DNA of 64,000 bases from Rhynchopus sp. YZ270_cl-10 (GCA_964035575.1 OZ037885.1:992001-1056000); one strand, 5' to 3'; counted from the first letter of the stretch, positions 32,570-42,459 are shown. Notes: generated from the sequence alone by a model not told the origin. Numbers and translations are program-made.

Positions 32570-33630
32570 TATATTGGGAGCGTCCGCGAAAGACCCCCCC
32601 CTAAAGCTAACATCCATGCTTATTGGTATTTCACTAATTAAAATTTTGGTATTTTATAAGATTTTTTTTTTAAATGAACTCAGAGTTAAGTTTCTGAGTT
32701 CATTAAAAAAAAAATCGGTGAAAAATTCCGAGTAGGTATTAATTTAGATAGGAAAAGCTATGTCAACAGCTATGTGTCCCCTTATTTTACCTGTAAATAC
32801 TAAGGATATAGGAAGGAATTCACTAATATCTGTCTCTAAACCCATTATCAAAAAGGGGGTAGGAAAGGGGGGTGGAGGCTTGTCGTCCCCTCCGAACACT
32901 CTAAATAGAGCGCGAAAGAGCTTCACGCTCCGGGTCGTCTGCGGCGACGTCGACTTTCTCGCAGAAAACCCCCTTTTTTGAGTGACCCTATTGACCTCAG
33001 TGATGAGTCTCTCCAAGAGTTACAGACAATTGTCCGCCTGTTCCTCCTCTTCCTCCTCCGTCTCGCTGTCACTGTCCTCCTGAGGGTGTCGCTGATGCAA
33101 CTACAGGAGTAGTAAACGGCGGACGCCCCTTTTCTCCTGGTGGTTGTCTTCTGCATATGGAGGGACATATGCTTCGAGCTACACACCTCGCGCATCCAGC
33201 TCCTCGCGCCCCACCCTTTGCCCCCCTGCCAGTGAACCCCTGCATACACCTGCAGCTCGGCGAAGTTTTTTAGGCCTCGGAAAGGCCGGGTTTTCAGCTC
33301 CTGAGCGAATGCTTTGGCTGCTGATTACATTTCCCCCTGTTGTGTTGTTCTATGGGTGGTTATATGGGTGTTTGTGAGGATTTCCTTGTATATCCTTAGT
33401 ATTTACAGGTAAAATAAGGGGACACATAGCTGTTGACATAGCTTTTCCTATCTAAATTAATACCTACTCGGAATTTTTCACCGATTTTTTTTTTAATGAA
33501 CTCAGAAACTTAACTCTGAGTTCATTTTAAAAAAAAATCTTATAAAATACCAAAATTTTAATTAGTGAAATACCAATAAGCATGGATGTTAGCTTTAGGG
33601 GGGGGTCTTTCGCGGACGCTGCCATATCAT
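32570..33630. mobile_element. 1.06-kb long-TIR fold-back element
   Basis: The terminal inverted repeats are about 240 bases each and almost identical (left arm to about 32814, right arm from about 33385). Both start AGCGTCCGCGAAAGACC reading inwards. Each arm holds its own palindrome (GAACTCAGAGTTAAG-TTTCTGAGTTC). The 570-base middle has no protein-like frame, only short GC-richer stretches. This looks like a non-autonomous DNA transposon of the long-TIR fold-back kind. A target duplication could not be fixed because the outer border is blurred (ATATTGGG against ATATGGC). Confidence 0.8.
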
Positions 33631-33917
33631 CCCTTCATATGATTTTGTTCCTTTGGTTTATTCTCCGGAGGACAAAAAGATAATAGTGGATATTGCACAA
33701 ACTGTGGCAACACTACCGAAGCAACTACACTCCAACAATTTATCAAAAAACAAAACAAACAAAACAAACTAACACAGCTGAACCTTCCAGAAACGATGCC
33801 ATCAAAATGAAGATAAAAAAGGACAAAAACTCATAAAACGGGGTAGCGCTGTGTGTGGGGAGGGAGTGGGCAGGGAGTCTTTTGTTTATTTTTTTTTTGT
33901 TTTTCTCTCTCTTTTAT

Positions 33918-34314
33918 CATGGATGTACAAAGTACTTGATTACTTTTTTTTACTTTTTTTGGTCTACTTCAAGTACTTGATCGATTTAAAAAAAAAAGAA
34001 AAAAATATTTTTTTCTTGCTTCAAGTACTTTTTTTCCTTCAAGTACTTTCACTTTTTTTGTACTTGATTACTTTTTTTTGTTGCATCAAGTACTTGAATT
34101 GGCAAAAAAAGTAAAAAAAATGGAAAAGTACTTGAATTTATTCAAGTACTTTTCCATTTTTTTGCCGAATCAAGTACTTGATGCAAAAAAAAAAGTATTC
34201 AAGTAAAAAAAAAAAAAAAAAAGCGTCAAGTACTTGAAGTAAAAAAAAGTATCAAGTACTGGGATTTTTCTACTTTTTTTTACTTTTTGGAAAAAAGTAC
34301 TTTGTACATCCATG
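33918..34314. mobile_element. Fold-back made of AAGTACTT words, TTTTAT duplication
   Basis: The outer arms CATGGATGTACAAAGTACTT and AAGTACTTTGTACATCCATG are perfect inverted repeats. The interior contains about fifteen copies of the palindrome AAGTACTT or its halves, separated by A and T runs. TTTTAT lies directly outside each end, a probable 6-bp target duplication. There is no coding capacity. Confidence 0.8.
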
Positions 34315-34630
34315 TTTTATTGCATCAAATTCGAAGAAAAAGCAAAAAAAAAAAAAAAAAACCGCAAAAAGGGAAATCCAAAACACATCTTTTTATCACC
34401 ACATTCTCCCCTTCGCTTCATGGAACCCACAATTTTGATTCGAATTAGCAGATGTTGTCTTGTTCTGTGGGTGTGCGATTTTCTTCGTTGAGCGAAGCAA
34501 TTTTTTTTTTTTTTGTGTCATCCCTGCCCCACAGTTTTCCTCTTCGCTTCGACCTTCGTTCTGCAGTCTTCAGGGGGGTGTCTTTGGGTCTGCCCACTGC
34601 AGGCGAGCTGTTTTGTCGATGCAGAATATC

Positions 34631-34735
34631 ACCTGATTTTTACCCCGCGCATAGGACCGTATAGGCCCGTATAGGCCAAAACCCCACCCATTTTTCCCAG
34701 CCTATACGCGCCTCTTCGCGGGGTAAAAATAAGGT
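34631..34735. repeat. Fold-back with TATAGGC words upstream of the kinase
   Basis: The arms (CACCTGATTTTTACCCCGCG on the left, CGCGGGGTAAAAATAAGGTG on the right) mirror each other with one mismatch. The interior repeats CGTATAGGC and its complement GCCTATACG. It ends about 75 bases before the kinase start codon, so it may influence that promoter. Confidence 0.7.
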
Positions 34736-34811
34736 GGGAATACAACTAAGGGTCAACTTTTTATTTTTTCGAATCCAGGCGAAGCTTCGGCTTTTCTTCT
34801 TCTTCTTTTTT

Positions 34812-36485
34812 ATGTCAAAATATGCGACTCTAGCAGAACAGCAGCAGCTTCTGGTTTTTTCCGTTGGGGCTGAGGTGAGGGTCACTACCGACGCAGCTGT
34901 TCTCTACGATTCACTTGTTGAACAATGCAGTCGGTCTGAGGTGTCCCGCGTTTTGGGAAAAACCTACACCATCTCTGGTCGCTATTGGATGTGGGATCCA
35001 CGCGCCGTCTTGGCCTCCTTTCGCCCCGAAGGGAGAAGGGTTTGGGTGCCCGTATCGTACACTCGGGAGGCCTTAGGGGTGCGCACCGTCAAATGCATCC
35101 CAGAACACCGCCACAAAGCGCCGTGGTTCCTCGACGGGGAGGAGGGGACACAACTGACCACATACTCACCAGTTGGCGATTCACCAGGAGACCGCTTACA
35201 AATTGCCTTCGGAGAAGGGAAACACCGGTTTTGGCTCGGAGCGTCCTCTGTTACAAAGGTGGGGATAGAAATGGGTGACGCAGTGGTGACACCGTCGGAG
35301 GGATATCTGGGATTGATGAGACAGCTTAGTAGTACTGCACCACAACAGGAAATATCAGGCAAACGCAAACGCGATGAAAACGACACACGCGCTGCAACCA
35401 ACCCTCTGCTAGACCCAGAGGTCCGTCGGCGCCGCCACGAAATAGTGGCAGGACGTTCTTTGGTTAACCCAGGCGCGGTTCTCAAATTGACGTACAAGGC
35501 GGGGGAAGGGACTTATGGTGAAGTGCACAAAGCGCGGTGCGAAGAAACCGGTACATACCTCGCTGTCAAACGCATCCGAGACGAAAGCGACCGGAACCGC
35601 GACCCCGAGAAGCGCCGTGGCATTCAAACCACCACCCTTCGAGAGCTTTCTGTCCTCTCCTCACTACGTGGACAATCCAAACACATTGTCCGACTAACAC
35701 GAACCATCGTAGGAGTAAACCGCCACGTCTACGCCGGTTTTGAATGGGTAGCAAACGACCTCTCCGGGGTCTGGTGCGCCGCGCACGAACGCGGTTCAAT
35801 CCAACTCAAGACACGACTCAACCTGCTTCACCAAACCCTCCGAGGCATCGCCTTTCTCCACGACGTAGGCCTCGTCCACCGTGACCTCAAACCAAGCAAC
35901 ATTCTCCTCGGTTCTGACGGCATAGTAAAAATCTGCGACTTCGGGTTTATCAACCAACAAAACCAAAAGGCGCGTACACCGACCATATGCACTCCATCGT
36001 ATCGACCACCTGAAGTGATTATGTGTACCCCTAGGCATGAAGGGTCGTTAGATATGTGGGGGTTTGGGTGTATAGTGTGGCGGGCATGTAATGGGCATTC
36101 GTTGTTTAAGGGGAGCTTGGATGCGGAGATATTGAAGTATATGGTGCAGGTGCTTGGTGCGCCGGTGGCGGTGGGTGATCCAGAGGTGGCGTGGCCGGAG
36201 CTGTTTGGGGAGAGGCGAAGTGAGTTGTTCCCTGCTGCCGATGCGCATACCTTCAAAAAGATTGACAAATCCAAGCGGAAGTTCGATTTTCTCCTCAAAA
36301 ACGGCTTGAAAGAAGATGCAGCAGCAGTAGGGGCCTTCCTCATGCAGCTGCTGAGGTGGGATCCGAAGAAGAGGCTGACGGCAAAGCAGGCGCTGCGGGA
36401 TAGCTTCTTCGGTAATGGGCGGCTGGAGTCGGATGACAACATCATCGTGAAGGATAAGGAGGGAAAGTCAGGGCTGAGGGTATGA
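34812..36485 (+). CDS. CDK-like (CMGC) Ser/Thr protein kinase with extra N-terminal region
   Basis: A 557-residue protein starting MSKYATLAEQQQ just after a pyrimidine tract; an upstream in-frame ATG at 34734 would add a low-complexity leader and is less likely. The first 200 residues are a non-kinase region that I do not recognise, ending in a basic stretch (SGKRKRDEN). The kinase domain has a Gly loop GEGTYGEV (about 232), LAVKRI lysine, a PSTAIRE-type helix written TTTLREL, catalytic HRDLKPSN (about 356), DFG (376) and PPEV in place of APE. The helix and loop place it with cyclin-dependent or CDK9/10/11-like kinases. The unusual RPPEV and the threonine in RTPTICTPSYR are worth noting. A GTATGA at 36480 might be a donor to a further exon. 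Confidence 0.85.
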   Translation: MSKYATLAEQQQLLVFSVGAEVRVTTDAAVLYDSLVEQCSRSEVSRVLGKTYTISGRYWMWDPRAVLASFRPEGRRVWVPVSYTREALGVRTVKCIPEHRHKAPWFLDGEEGTQLTTYSPVGDSPGDRLQIAFGEGKHRFWLGASSVTKVGIEMGDAVVTPSEGYLGLMRQLSSTAPQQEISGKRKRDENDTRAATNPLLDPEVRRRRHEIVAGRSLVNPGAVLKLTYKAGEGTYGEVHKARCEETGTYLAVKRIRDESDRNRDPEKRRGIQTTTLRELSVLSSLRGQSKHIVRLTRTIVGVNRHVYAGFEWVANDLSGVWCAAHERGSIQLKTRLNLLHQTLRGIAFLHDVGLVHRDLKPSNILLGSDGIVKICDFGFINQQNQKARTPTICTPSYRPPEVIMCTPRHEGSLDMWGFGCIVWRACNGHSLFKGSLDAEILKYMVQVLGAPVAVGDPEVAWPELFGERRSELFPAADAHTFKKIDKSKRKFDFLLKNGLKEDAAAVGAFLMQLLRWDPKKRLTAKQALRDSFFGNGRLESDDNIIVKDKEGKSGLRV

Positions 36486-36620
36486 CTTTATTTTGAAATT
36501 TTTTTATTGTTTTCAAAGGGTAGTAACGGGTTTTTCGAGGCATATTTATATTTCCATAGTGGGAAATCATGAGGAGTCATCGTGATTTTTTGGGAAAATC
36601 CCTCTTCTAGGACTCCCTCC

Positions 36621-37359
36621 CTAGTTAATTCTTTCGTGCCTGCTCCTGTTTTTCGGGGAAGTTTGTCTGGCAGCGTCTGCCGTGAGGACTTCCGCTCGCC
36701 TCACTTCGCCCTTAGCTCTGATGATCCGATCCCGTTGGTGCCTTGGCTTCTCCAGCTGTCTTGCCGCATCAGCGTCGATGTCAATATTAGTGCTGCCTTC
36801 CAGTGTCTTCAGGGTGCACGTCTTGCTGTCGAAGCGAATGCATGGCTCCGTCCCACGAAAATTAGACTATTTCGCCCAACAGGGTTTTGCACTCAAACTC
36901 AAAGAATATGTCACAGTTGTGGAGTCCATTTCTGGGCTCGCAAATCGCAGCAGCAACTCCAACACAGTTTCGCCCTCAACCTTTTGTGTCAGAGACCAGG
37001 AGGCGGCGGACGCCGTGCAGAAACGGCCGCTGGTCGCACGTTGCCAGAGGAGCGCCGTCACGTTCTCCACACTGGGGCGTTCCTGCGTCACAAAGGCGGC
37101 ATTTGTTCGTGTTTTATTTGATAATCCAGCGAGCACCTTGGTCTAGCAAGCGGGCCAGGTCATGTATGTTGCGCATCATTAGCGTAGTGAGGTCCGGTGC
37201 CCACATGCTGTCCATTCTTTCACCTTTGCGTTCCCCTTCAGGAGGTTCATATTCAGTTCTTGTAGTTTGCATCCCCCCAACAGAATCACACTTTTCCTGT
37301 TCAAAATACCAGCTCTTCGCTGTTATTCTGTGCGTTGTCCAAACAAAGTACGGATGTGC
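36621..37359 (-). CDS. Probable minus-strand gene, exon structure unresolved
   Basis: Reading the minus strand, 37359-37114 is open for 81 codons (YFVWTTHRITAKSWYFEQEK, later LARLLDQGARW). After a frame change, 37136-36867 is open. Then 36865-36621, in the same frame after one TAG, reads CIRFDSKTCTLKTLEG and RQLEKPRHQRDRIIRAKGEV to a stop. The amino-acid composition and charged helical C-terminus look genuinely coding, and no plus-strand frame is better. Short GT-AG introns (for example near 37129-37076) may reconcile the frames, or this may be a decaying gene. I do not recognise the product. Confidence 0.4.
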
Positions 37360-38737
37360 TCAAGCAAATTCCCTAAGGGATTCCCCAAAGGGGTGGAACA
37401 ACTCATGCCCAGTTGCCTGCTAAAAATAAATATGAAAGTGGAGATTGTACAAACTGTGGCAGCACAACCGAGGCAACTATACGCTACAACAAATTTATCA
37501 AATAAAAGTACAAATTACGCACAACCCCCACACACACACGCTTGTCATTATCTTTTGCAGTTAACATCAAACTAAAATGCTTTTTTCGGCAAAAAAAACA
37601 AAAGCCAAAGCAATACAGAGAGAACCAGCCAATTTTTCAATATACAAACGATCTATCGAAACCCCCACACACACACACACAGCTAACCGATGGGTCCATC
37701 TTGGAGCTCTGCAATCTTCATATCTACATCATCCGAAACCCCTCTGCAAAGTTCGAGAAGCGGATCTAAAAACAGGGAACAGCGAGAAAAAAAACAGAAG
37801 CGAAGGGGCTAACAAAAAATGCCCCCTTTTTTTTGAGGTTTCTTGCAGTAGTTTCCCCTATCCTGCCCCCCCTCCCCACCCCTCCAGCCCTAGACAATCG
37901 TTAACAACGAGAGATTGTGGTGGTTACTACAAAAATAATAAAAAAACAGAACACTTTTTTTCTGTGAGATATCTATTCTTCTCCATTGACCATCGATCAC
38001 CACCGATCACCACCGATCACCACCGATCACCACCGATCACCACCGATCACCACCGATCACCACCGATCACCACCGATCACCACCGGCCAAGGCCGGCGTC
38101 AATCAGCCTAATATCTATTCTTCTCCATCGTGACAACAAAAAATGTGTCATCTTTGCCGTTCCCTCCCCTTGCTTCGTAGTTGTTTGATGCGTTGAACGC
38201 TTCCGCACACTACGCCACCTATACGGTGATGGTCACGATTGACGTGACACTTTCCGCTCACCAAGTAATGTGTGTTAAAAACCCTTCCATAAAAAGCAAA
38301 AAAAAAAATGTTCTGTGATGAAACAAAAAAAAAAAAATGATAGCTTCCGAACACCGACTTTAGGGCAGAAGGGGTTTGAGCCTCTGCCCGACCAAATTCA
38401 ATCGATACTTCTGAGATTACACACGCCCTCACCACATTACCTCCAACACTACGTTAACCCCCATTGTCATTCAGCTCTCGAGCCTCTGCCCGACCAAATG
38501 CCTAATCGATACTTCTGAAAGCCCGTTCTTTCTTTTCCCTGGTACTGTGCGAAAAAACGATTGTGTTCAATATGACTAAGCGCCAGACGTAGGGTAATAA
38601 AACCCCTTTTTTTGTTGATTCCACAAATCCCCAGTTGACTGTTGATTTTTTTTTTGATTCCACAAATCCCCCTACGGTCCCCCATCTACTCTCTTCCCCA
38701 AAACTCTTTTTCCAGAACCTTTTTTTCTTCTTCCAAA
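37360..38737. other. Spacer with a minisatellite
   Basis: No gene is seen. It has CA-rich runs near 37533-37680, a 10-bp minisatellite (37991-38085), and two direct copies of GAGCCTCTGCCCGACCAAAT (38379 and 38480), each followed by AATCGATACTTCTGA. The last 35 bases before the next start are a pyrimidine tract with CCAG at 38712-38715. Confidence 0.5.
37991..38085. repeat. Minisatellite, 10-bp unit GATCACCACC
   Basis: About nine and a half perfect tandem copies of a 10-base unit, bracketed by two direct copies of ATATCTATTCTTCTCCAT (37969-37986 and 38111-38128). The bracket suggests the array grew inside a short duplication. The unit has no spacer variation, so it is not a CRISPR-like array. 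Confidence 0.85.
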
Positions 38738-40186
38738 ATGTCCGTCCAAACCACAACACCACAAAAGAAACGTGTTGTCATCATTGGTGGTGGCATCACC
38801 GGCCTCACCGCAGCCTATGAACTGAACAAGCTCTCTGGGGGTCTGGTGGACATTGTTGTGCTGGAAGGCGGGGCGACCACGGGAGGGTGGATCAGTACCT
38901 CTGAGATTGAAGGGGTCGTGACGGAGCAGGGGCCACGGTCGTTCAAGGCGAGTGGGGCGGGGACCTATACACTGAAGCTGTGCTGCGAGCTGGGGTTGCA
39001 GGAGCAGCTGCTGGCTTCGCAGAAGAGCGCCGCGAAGCGGTTTATCTATTTGGACGGGGCGCTGCACAACATCAATGTGATGTTCTTGGTGAGGCACGTC
39101 GGGGTTGTGACGTTGCTGTTGGAGTTTTTGAATTTTGGTGCGCGTGGTGCGATGCCTGCGACGGATGAGTCGGTTGCGGACTTCTTCTCCCGCCGTTTTG
39201 GCCCCGCCATGCAACAGATCGCTCAATGCATCGTCAGTGGCGTCTTCGCTGGAGACGCAACGAAGCTCTCCCTCCGCAGCTGTTTCCCCGCGATTCACGA
39301 AATGGAGGTGTCAAGCGGTTCGCTCATTTGGGCCGGAATCAAATCCTTTTTTGGCTTCCACGCTGCACCCCCTGTTGCAATGACTGACGAAGTAGCTTCA
39401 TTCCAGTCCAGAGGCTCGCTCTACAACTTCAAACAGGGCATGAGAACGCTCCCTGCACGTCTTCTCTTTGCTTTGAAAGATACAAATGTCACGGTGCGCT
39501 GCAACTCTTTGGTTGTCGGGATCACAGGAGGGGAGCAAAGCGGGCCTACCGTGAAGCTGGTAACCGGAGAGGAAGTGAGTTGTGACCATGTGATTAGTAC
39601 GATTAACCCTTACTATCTGTCGCCGATTGCGACGCGGTTGGGGTTGTCCACTGCTGCGGGGCAGTTAGGGAGCATTCCGCATGCGGACCTGACGCTTGTC
39701 AACATTGTTGGCAATACGTCGAGCATCGCCATCCCGGAGTCGTTGCGTGGGTTTGGGTTTTTGATTCCGGAGGGCAACGTGATCGGGGTGACGATGGATT
39801 CGTTGACCTTCCCTTTGGATGCTAGCGTGCGCTTCAGGGGTGAAAAGGCTGTGGTGTTGACAGTGATGATCGGAGGCCAGTTGATGCAGAAGAGCACGCT
39901 TGCAAAGCTGGACGTTGTGGCAGAAGCGTTGGCAGGGCTGCAGACATACGCAGGCATCACCGTGCGCGAAGCTGACGTCGCCACCAAGGTGACACGTGTT
40001 AAAAACGGTATTCCACAATACCTCAAAGGGCATACAGCAAAGATGGATGAGGTTTCCCGCGCCTTTGCGTCACGCAGAGTTACCCTCGCAGGGATGGCGG
40101 TGCTAGGCCCCGGGGTGAACGACTCTCTCCTCTCTGGCTTCCGTGCTGCGCAGTGTGTTGAACAAACAGGAATTCTGTCGGCGTAA
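38738..40186 (+). CDS. PPOX: Protoporphyrinogen oxidase
   Basis: FAD-dependent oxidation of protoporphyrinogen IX to protoporphyrin IX, the penultimate step of heme synthesis. The 482-residue length is normal for the family. The N-terminal dinucleotide-binding motif VVIIGGGITGLTAAYEL (residues 13-29) is followed by the family-typical GGWISTSEIEG and EQGPRSF. The C-terminal half has GIPQYLKGH and a VLGPGVNDSLLSGF loop close to the usual GVGVNDC. A single exon; the start MSVQTTTPQKK follows TTTTTCCAG by 23 bases. No clear mitochondrial presequence is seen, only a short basic N-terminus. Neighbours are unrelated. This is the most certain metabolic gene in the window and implies an oxygen-dependent heme pathway. 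Confidence 0.93.
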   Translation: MSVQTTTPQKKRVVIIGGGITGLTAAYELNKLSGGLVDIVVLEGGATTGGWISTSEIEGVVTEQGPRSFKASGAGTYTLKLCCELGLQEQLLASQKSAAKRFIYLDGALHNINVMFLVRHVGVVTLLLEFLNFGARGAMPATDESVADFFSRRFGPAMQQIAQCIVSGVFAGDATKLSLRSCFPAIHEMEVSSGSLIWAGIKSFFGFHAAPPVAMTDEVASFQSRGSLYNFKQGMRTLPARLLFALKDTNVTVRCNSLVVGITGGEQSGPTVKLVTGEEVSCDHVISTINPYYLSPIATRLGLSTAAGQLGSIPHADLTLVNIVGNTSSIAIPESLRGFGFLIPEGNVIGVTMDSLTFPLDASVRFRGEKAVVLTVMIGGQLMQKSTLAKLDVVAEALAGLQTYAGITVREADVATKVTRVKNGIPQYLKGHTAKMDEVSRAFASRRVTLAGMAVLGPGVNDSLLSGFRAAQCVEQTGILSA

Positions 40187-40539
40187 AAAAAGCAAAAAAA
40201 AAAAATTGTGAAGAAAAGGGGGGCTGGAAAAATAGGGAGAAATAATGCTGGAAGGTTTGCTACAAAGCAAGGGTGGCGTGCATTGTATCGTGGGGGTTGC
40301 AACACTTATAGAGAAGCACGTTTCAGCTACCCTTTCTTTTGAGGCCGATATTCACTGGGCCTTACTTTACTGCGTATATGACCTAGAGACAAATACAAGC
40401 AAATGGGAAGACGACATCATCCCGCACAACGGTCTTTGCGAGGAAGAGACAGTTCATCTTCAAATTGCGTTGTTCCAGCGCGATAACGATAGTGGTAACG
40501 AGAGGCGCATTTCATCTTACAAAGTTTTCTTTTGTTCTT

Positions 40540-40600
40540 TTGACGGCTGGCATCGTCGGTAGATCAATCGGGAGCTTGCCGCCTTTCAATGATCATCCCT
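40540..40600 (+). mobile_element. SINE-like repeat fragment, A-box side
   Basis: GGCTGGCATCGTCGGTAGATC, then AATCGGGAGCTTGC, matches the A-box half of the copy at 3665 (GGCTGGCATCGTACAGTGGG, then TCAGTCGGAGCCTGC). TAGATCAATCGGGAGC resembles a tRNA D-arm. The B-box half is missing here. Confidence 0.45.
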
Positions 40601-40809
40601 TTCTTTTGTTCAGCGTTGTTGTCAAACAAAAAAAAAAAAAAAAACGGCACAAAAAAAAAATACACAAACTGTCTGTATAGCCACACTAAAACCAAATGAT
40701 CAAAAAGACCCCCCCAATAAATACTACTGTATTTTGATTACCGGGAGGGAATTACCTTAACATTACTATTTGTCTACAATGCTTTTGTGTACCTGTTTTC
40801 AACCTTCCT

Positions 40810-40905
40810 CGCAGCCGTATGCTAAATGGAGTGTTCTCTGGGAGTTTGACTCCCCATTGGAAAACCAATTTTGCGTCCGCCGTACGGTGAGACGTTTTGC
40901 ACCAC
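40810..40905 (+). mobile_element. SINE-like repeat, diverged copy
   Basis: AATGGAGTGTTCTCTGGGAG, then TTTGACTCCCC, corresponds to the B-box hairpin, followed by TTGCGTCCGCCGTACGGTGA, then GACGTTTTGCA, matching the tail of the copies at 3665 and 24030. Confidence 0.5.
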
Positions 40906-41676
40906 TTTAATTAATCCCGCGGGCTTTCCAAAGGTGACTAGCACGAGAGGCTTAGGTTCATCTTACAAAAAATTGCATTTAGCAGCTCTGTCTCACCCCC
41001 CGAAACTCTCCCCCCCACCCCCTAGTGTCAATGATTGACAGGGCGACTTAACGTATCTACCCTCCACTAGCCTGGGTCACTCTGCTTCCTGAGGTTTTTT
41101 TATGTACAAAACACAAAGAGTGCAATGCCCACTGATGTGGGGTTGCTCCCTTGTTGTGGTAAGGCGGTGTGTGCACGAGAGGTGCATTCAGCTTACAAGA
41201 TTTGTTTTCTTTTCCCCCTTGCAGCAACGCTCTTTACCCCCAGAGAGTGTGCCGCTAAAGGGTTTTCCTCTCTTTTTTTATTTTTTCTTCAAAATGTGTG
41301 GGAAGGGGGGGTCGATTTACCACTCTGGCAATGGGTGTTCTGAAGGTGGGGGTTTTTTATAGACGAGGTGTTTTTTTTTTTGCCTTTTCTTTCAGTATTT
41401 TGATGGCAATGTGCATGCAAGTGGACTTTCTATTGAACAGTGTGCTCATCCCCCTAGCCCTCTTTTCTGTTTTGATTTCGTTGTGCATCTGTTGGTCTTT
41501 CCATGCACATGACCCAGCAATGCAGCTTCTGTCCACCCAGGTCCTTTCGTATGGATGCGACTGTCGCCCAGAACGTCTTGTGGTAAGAACACATTGGGGC
41601 CATATTCTGCGCAAGAATTAGCCCGCTTAGTTACCAAACCACAACACACAGCACAACCCCGGTCCACACAGCAACA

Positions 41677-42459
41677 ATGGAGCTCTTCCTGGAGAACACC
41701 GAGAACGCGAACGTCGCCCCACAGCCAGTAGAGGTAGGTGAGGACACGACGTTCGGCGACCTTGCCGAGGTGGTGTGCAAGGACAGCACCTTCCCGAGCG
41801 AGTGGGTGCACTTCCTGCATGGGGAGGAGGGCGACTGTGCTGCTGATGTGCGTCTGTGTGACACGAGTGTCGAGGCCGGCATGACACTGCGGTACCGCAT
41901 TGAAGAAAAGTGTGAGGGTGGGTTTCAGTACAGCAAAAATGCCAGCATCAAAGACAGCCACTCCACCTGCACACCTGTGCAGCTGGCGGTGTGGCGGCTC
42001 CCAGATAGACCACTCCGCATCGAAGCCTCGGCAGACGACTTCCGCGACCAAGGCTGGGGGTATACGAAGGGCAGTGTGTTCTTCTCCCTGCACAGGAACG
42101 GTGCTGAGGTGGCACAGCTGAATGTGTTTGGCACAGCACGTGTGGAGACTTCGAACGGAGGTGCAAAGACACTCGACCCTGCGAAGAGCCTTCCGTTCCT
42201 GGCACAGTGCGAGCCTGGGGATGTGCTGGTTCTGCAGTACCGTGTTGGTGGTGGTGGTGGACACCGTCTGAGAGTGCGCAACCTCAAGACAACGGTCCAC
42301 TTTGGTGCTAAGTGTCTGCCTGAAGGCGTCCTGCAGGAACAATACGAAAACTTAGAGAGGATGAGGCCCGTCAACCTCAGTGGTGGTGACAGCACGGAGA
42401 GATCGCAAACCCGCAACAAAGCTCGTCGCAGGAAAGGAGCGCGCTGCAGTTGCGCGTAA
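41677..42459 (+). CDS. Ubiquitin-like head plus DQGWG beta-domain protein
   Basis: A 260-residue single-exon protein starting MELFLENTENANV, six bases after a CACACAG. Residues 1-77 are again ubiquitin-like in length and hydrophobic pattern, with no terminal Gly-Gly. Residues 95-215 form a predicted beta-rich domain with RDQGWGYTKGSVFFSLHR, GDVLVLQYRV and a GGGGG turn; the DQGWG-x2-KG motif is its most distinctive mark. The tail is basic (RNKARRRKGARCSCA). There is no signal peptide or membrane segment. Part of this gene (from the DQGWG region on) and its 3' flank are repeated at 45130-45650. Likely an intracellular ligand-binding protein; the family is not recognised. Confidence 0.7.
   Translation: MELFLENTENANVAPQPVEVGEDTTFGDLAEVVCKDSTFPSEWVHFLHGEEGDCAADVRLCDTSVEAGMTLRYRIEEKCEGGFQYSKNASIKDSHSTCTPVQLAVWRLPDRPLRIEASADDFRDQGWGYTKGSVFFSLHRNGAEVAQLNVFGTARVETSNGGAKTLDPAKSLPFLAQCEPGDVLVLQYRVGGGGGHRLRVRNLKTTVHFGAKCLPEGVLQEQYENLERMRPVNLSGGDSTERSQTRNKARRRKGARCSCA

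Larger units (their letters stand above)
31738..34811. other. Long gene-free region carrying fold-backs
   Basis: No gene is supported in 3 kb. It contains a degraded CACTGTCAC/TTTGTATTT repeat near 32412, a 1-kb inverted-repeat element (32570-33630), and two palindromic-word fold-backs (33918-34314 and 34631-34735). Open frames here are AT-rich and do not resemble proteins. Confidence 0.6.
40187..41676. other. Intergenic region with SINE-like fragments
   Basis: No gene is supported. SINE-like pieces are at 40540-40600 (A-box side) and 40810-40905 (B-box side). Copies of the GAGAGG...TTCATCTTACAAA motif lie at 40499, 40942 and (degenerate) 41176. The sequence before the next gene ends with CACACAG at 41665-41671. 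Confidence 0.5.

Noticed and set aside
32087-32641. 184-codon open frame
   Set aside because: AT-rich, with phenylalanine and lysine runs from homopolymers, and it runs into the arm of the fold-back element at 32570.
37991-38085. CRISPR-like array
   Set aside because: The units are 10 bases, perfectly tandem and without spacers, in a eukaryotic context. It is a minisatellite.
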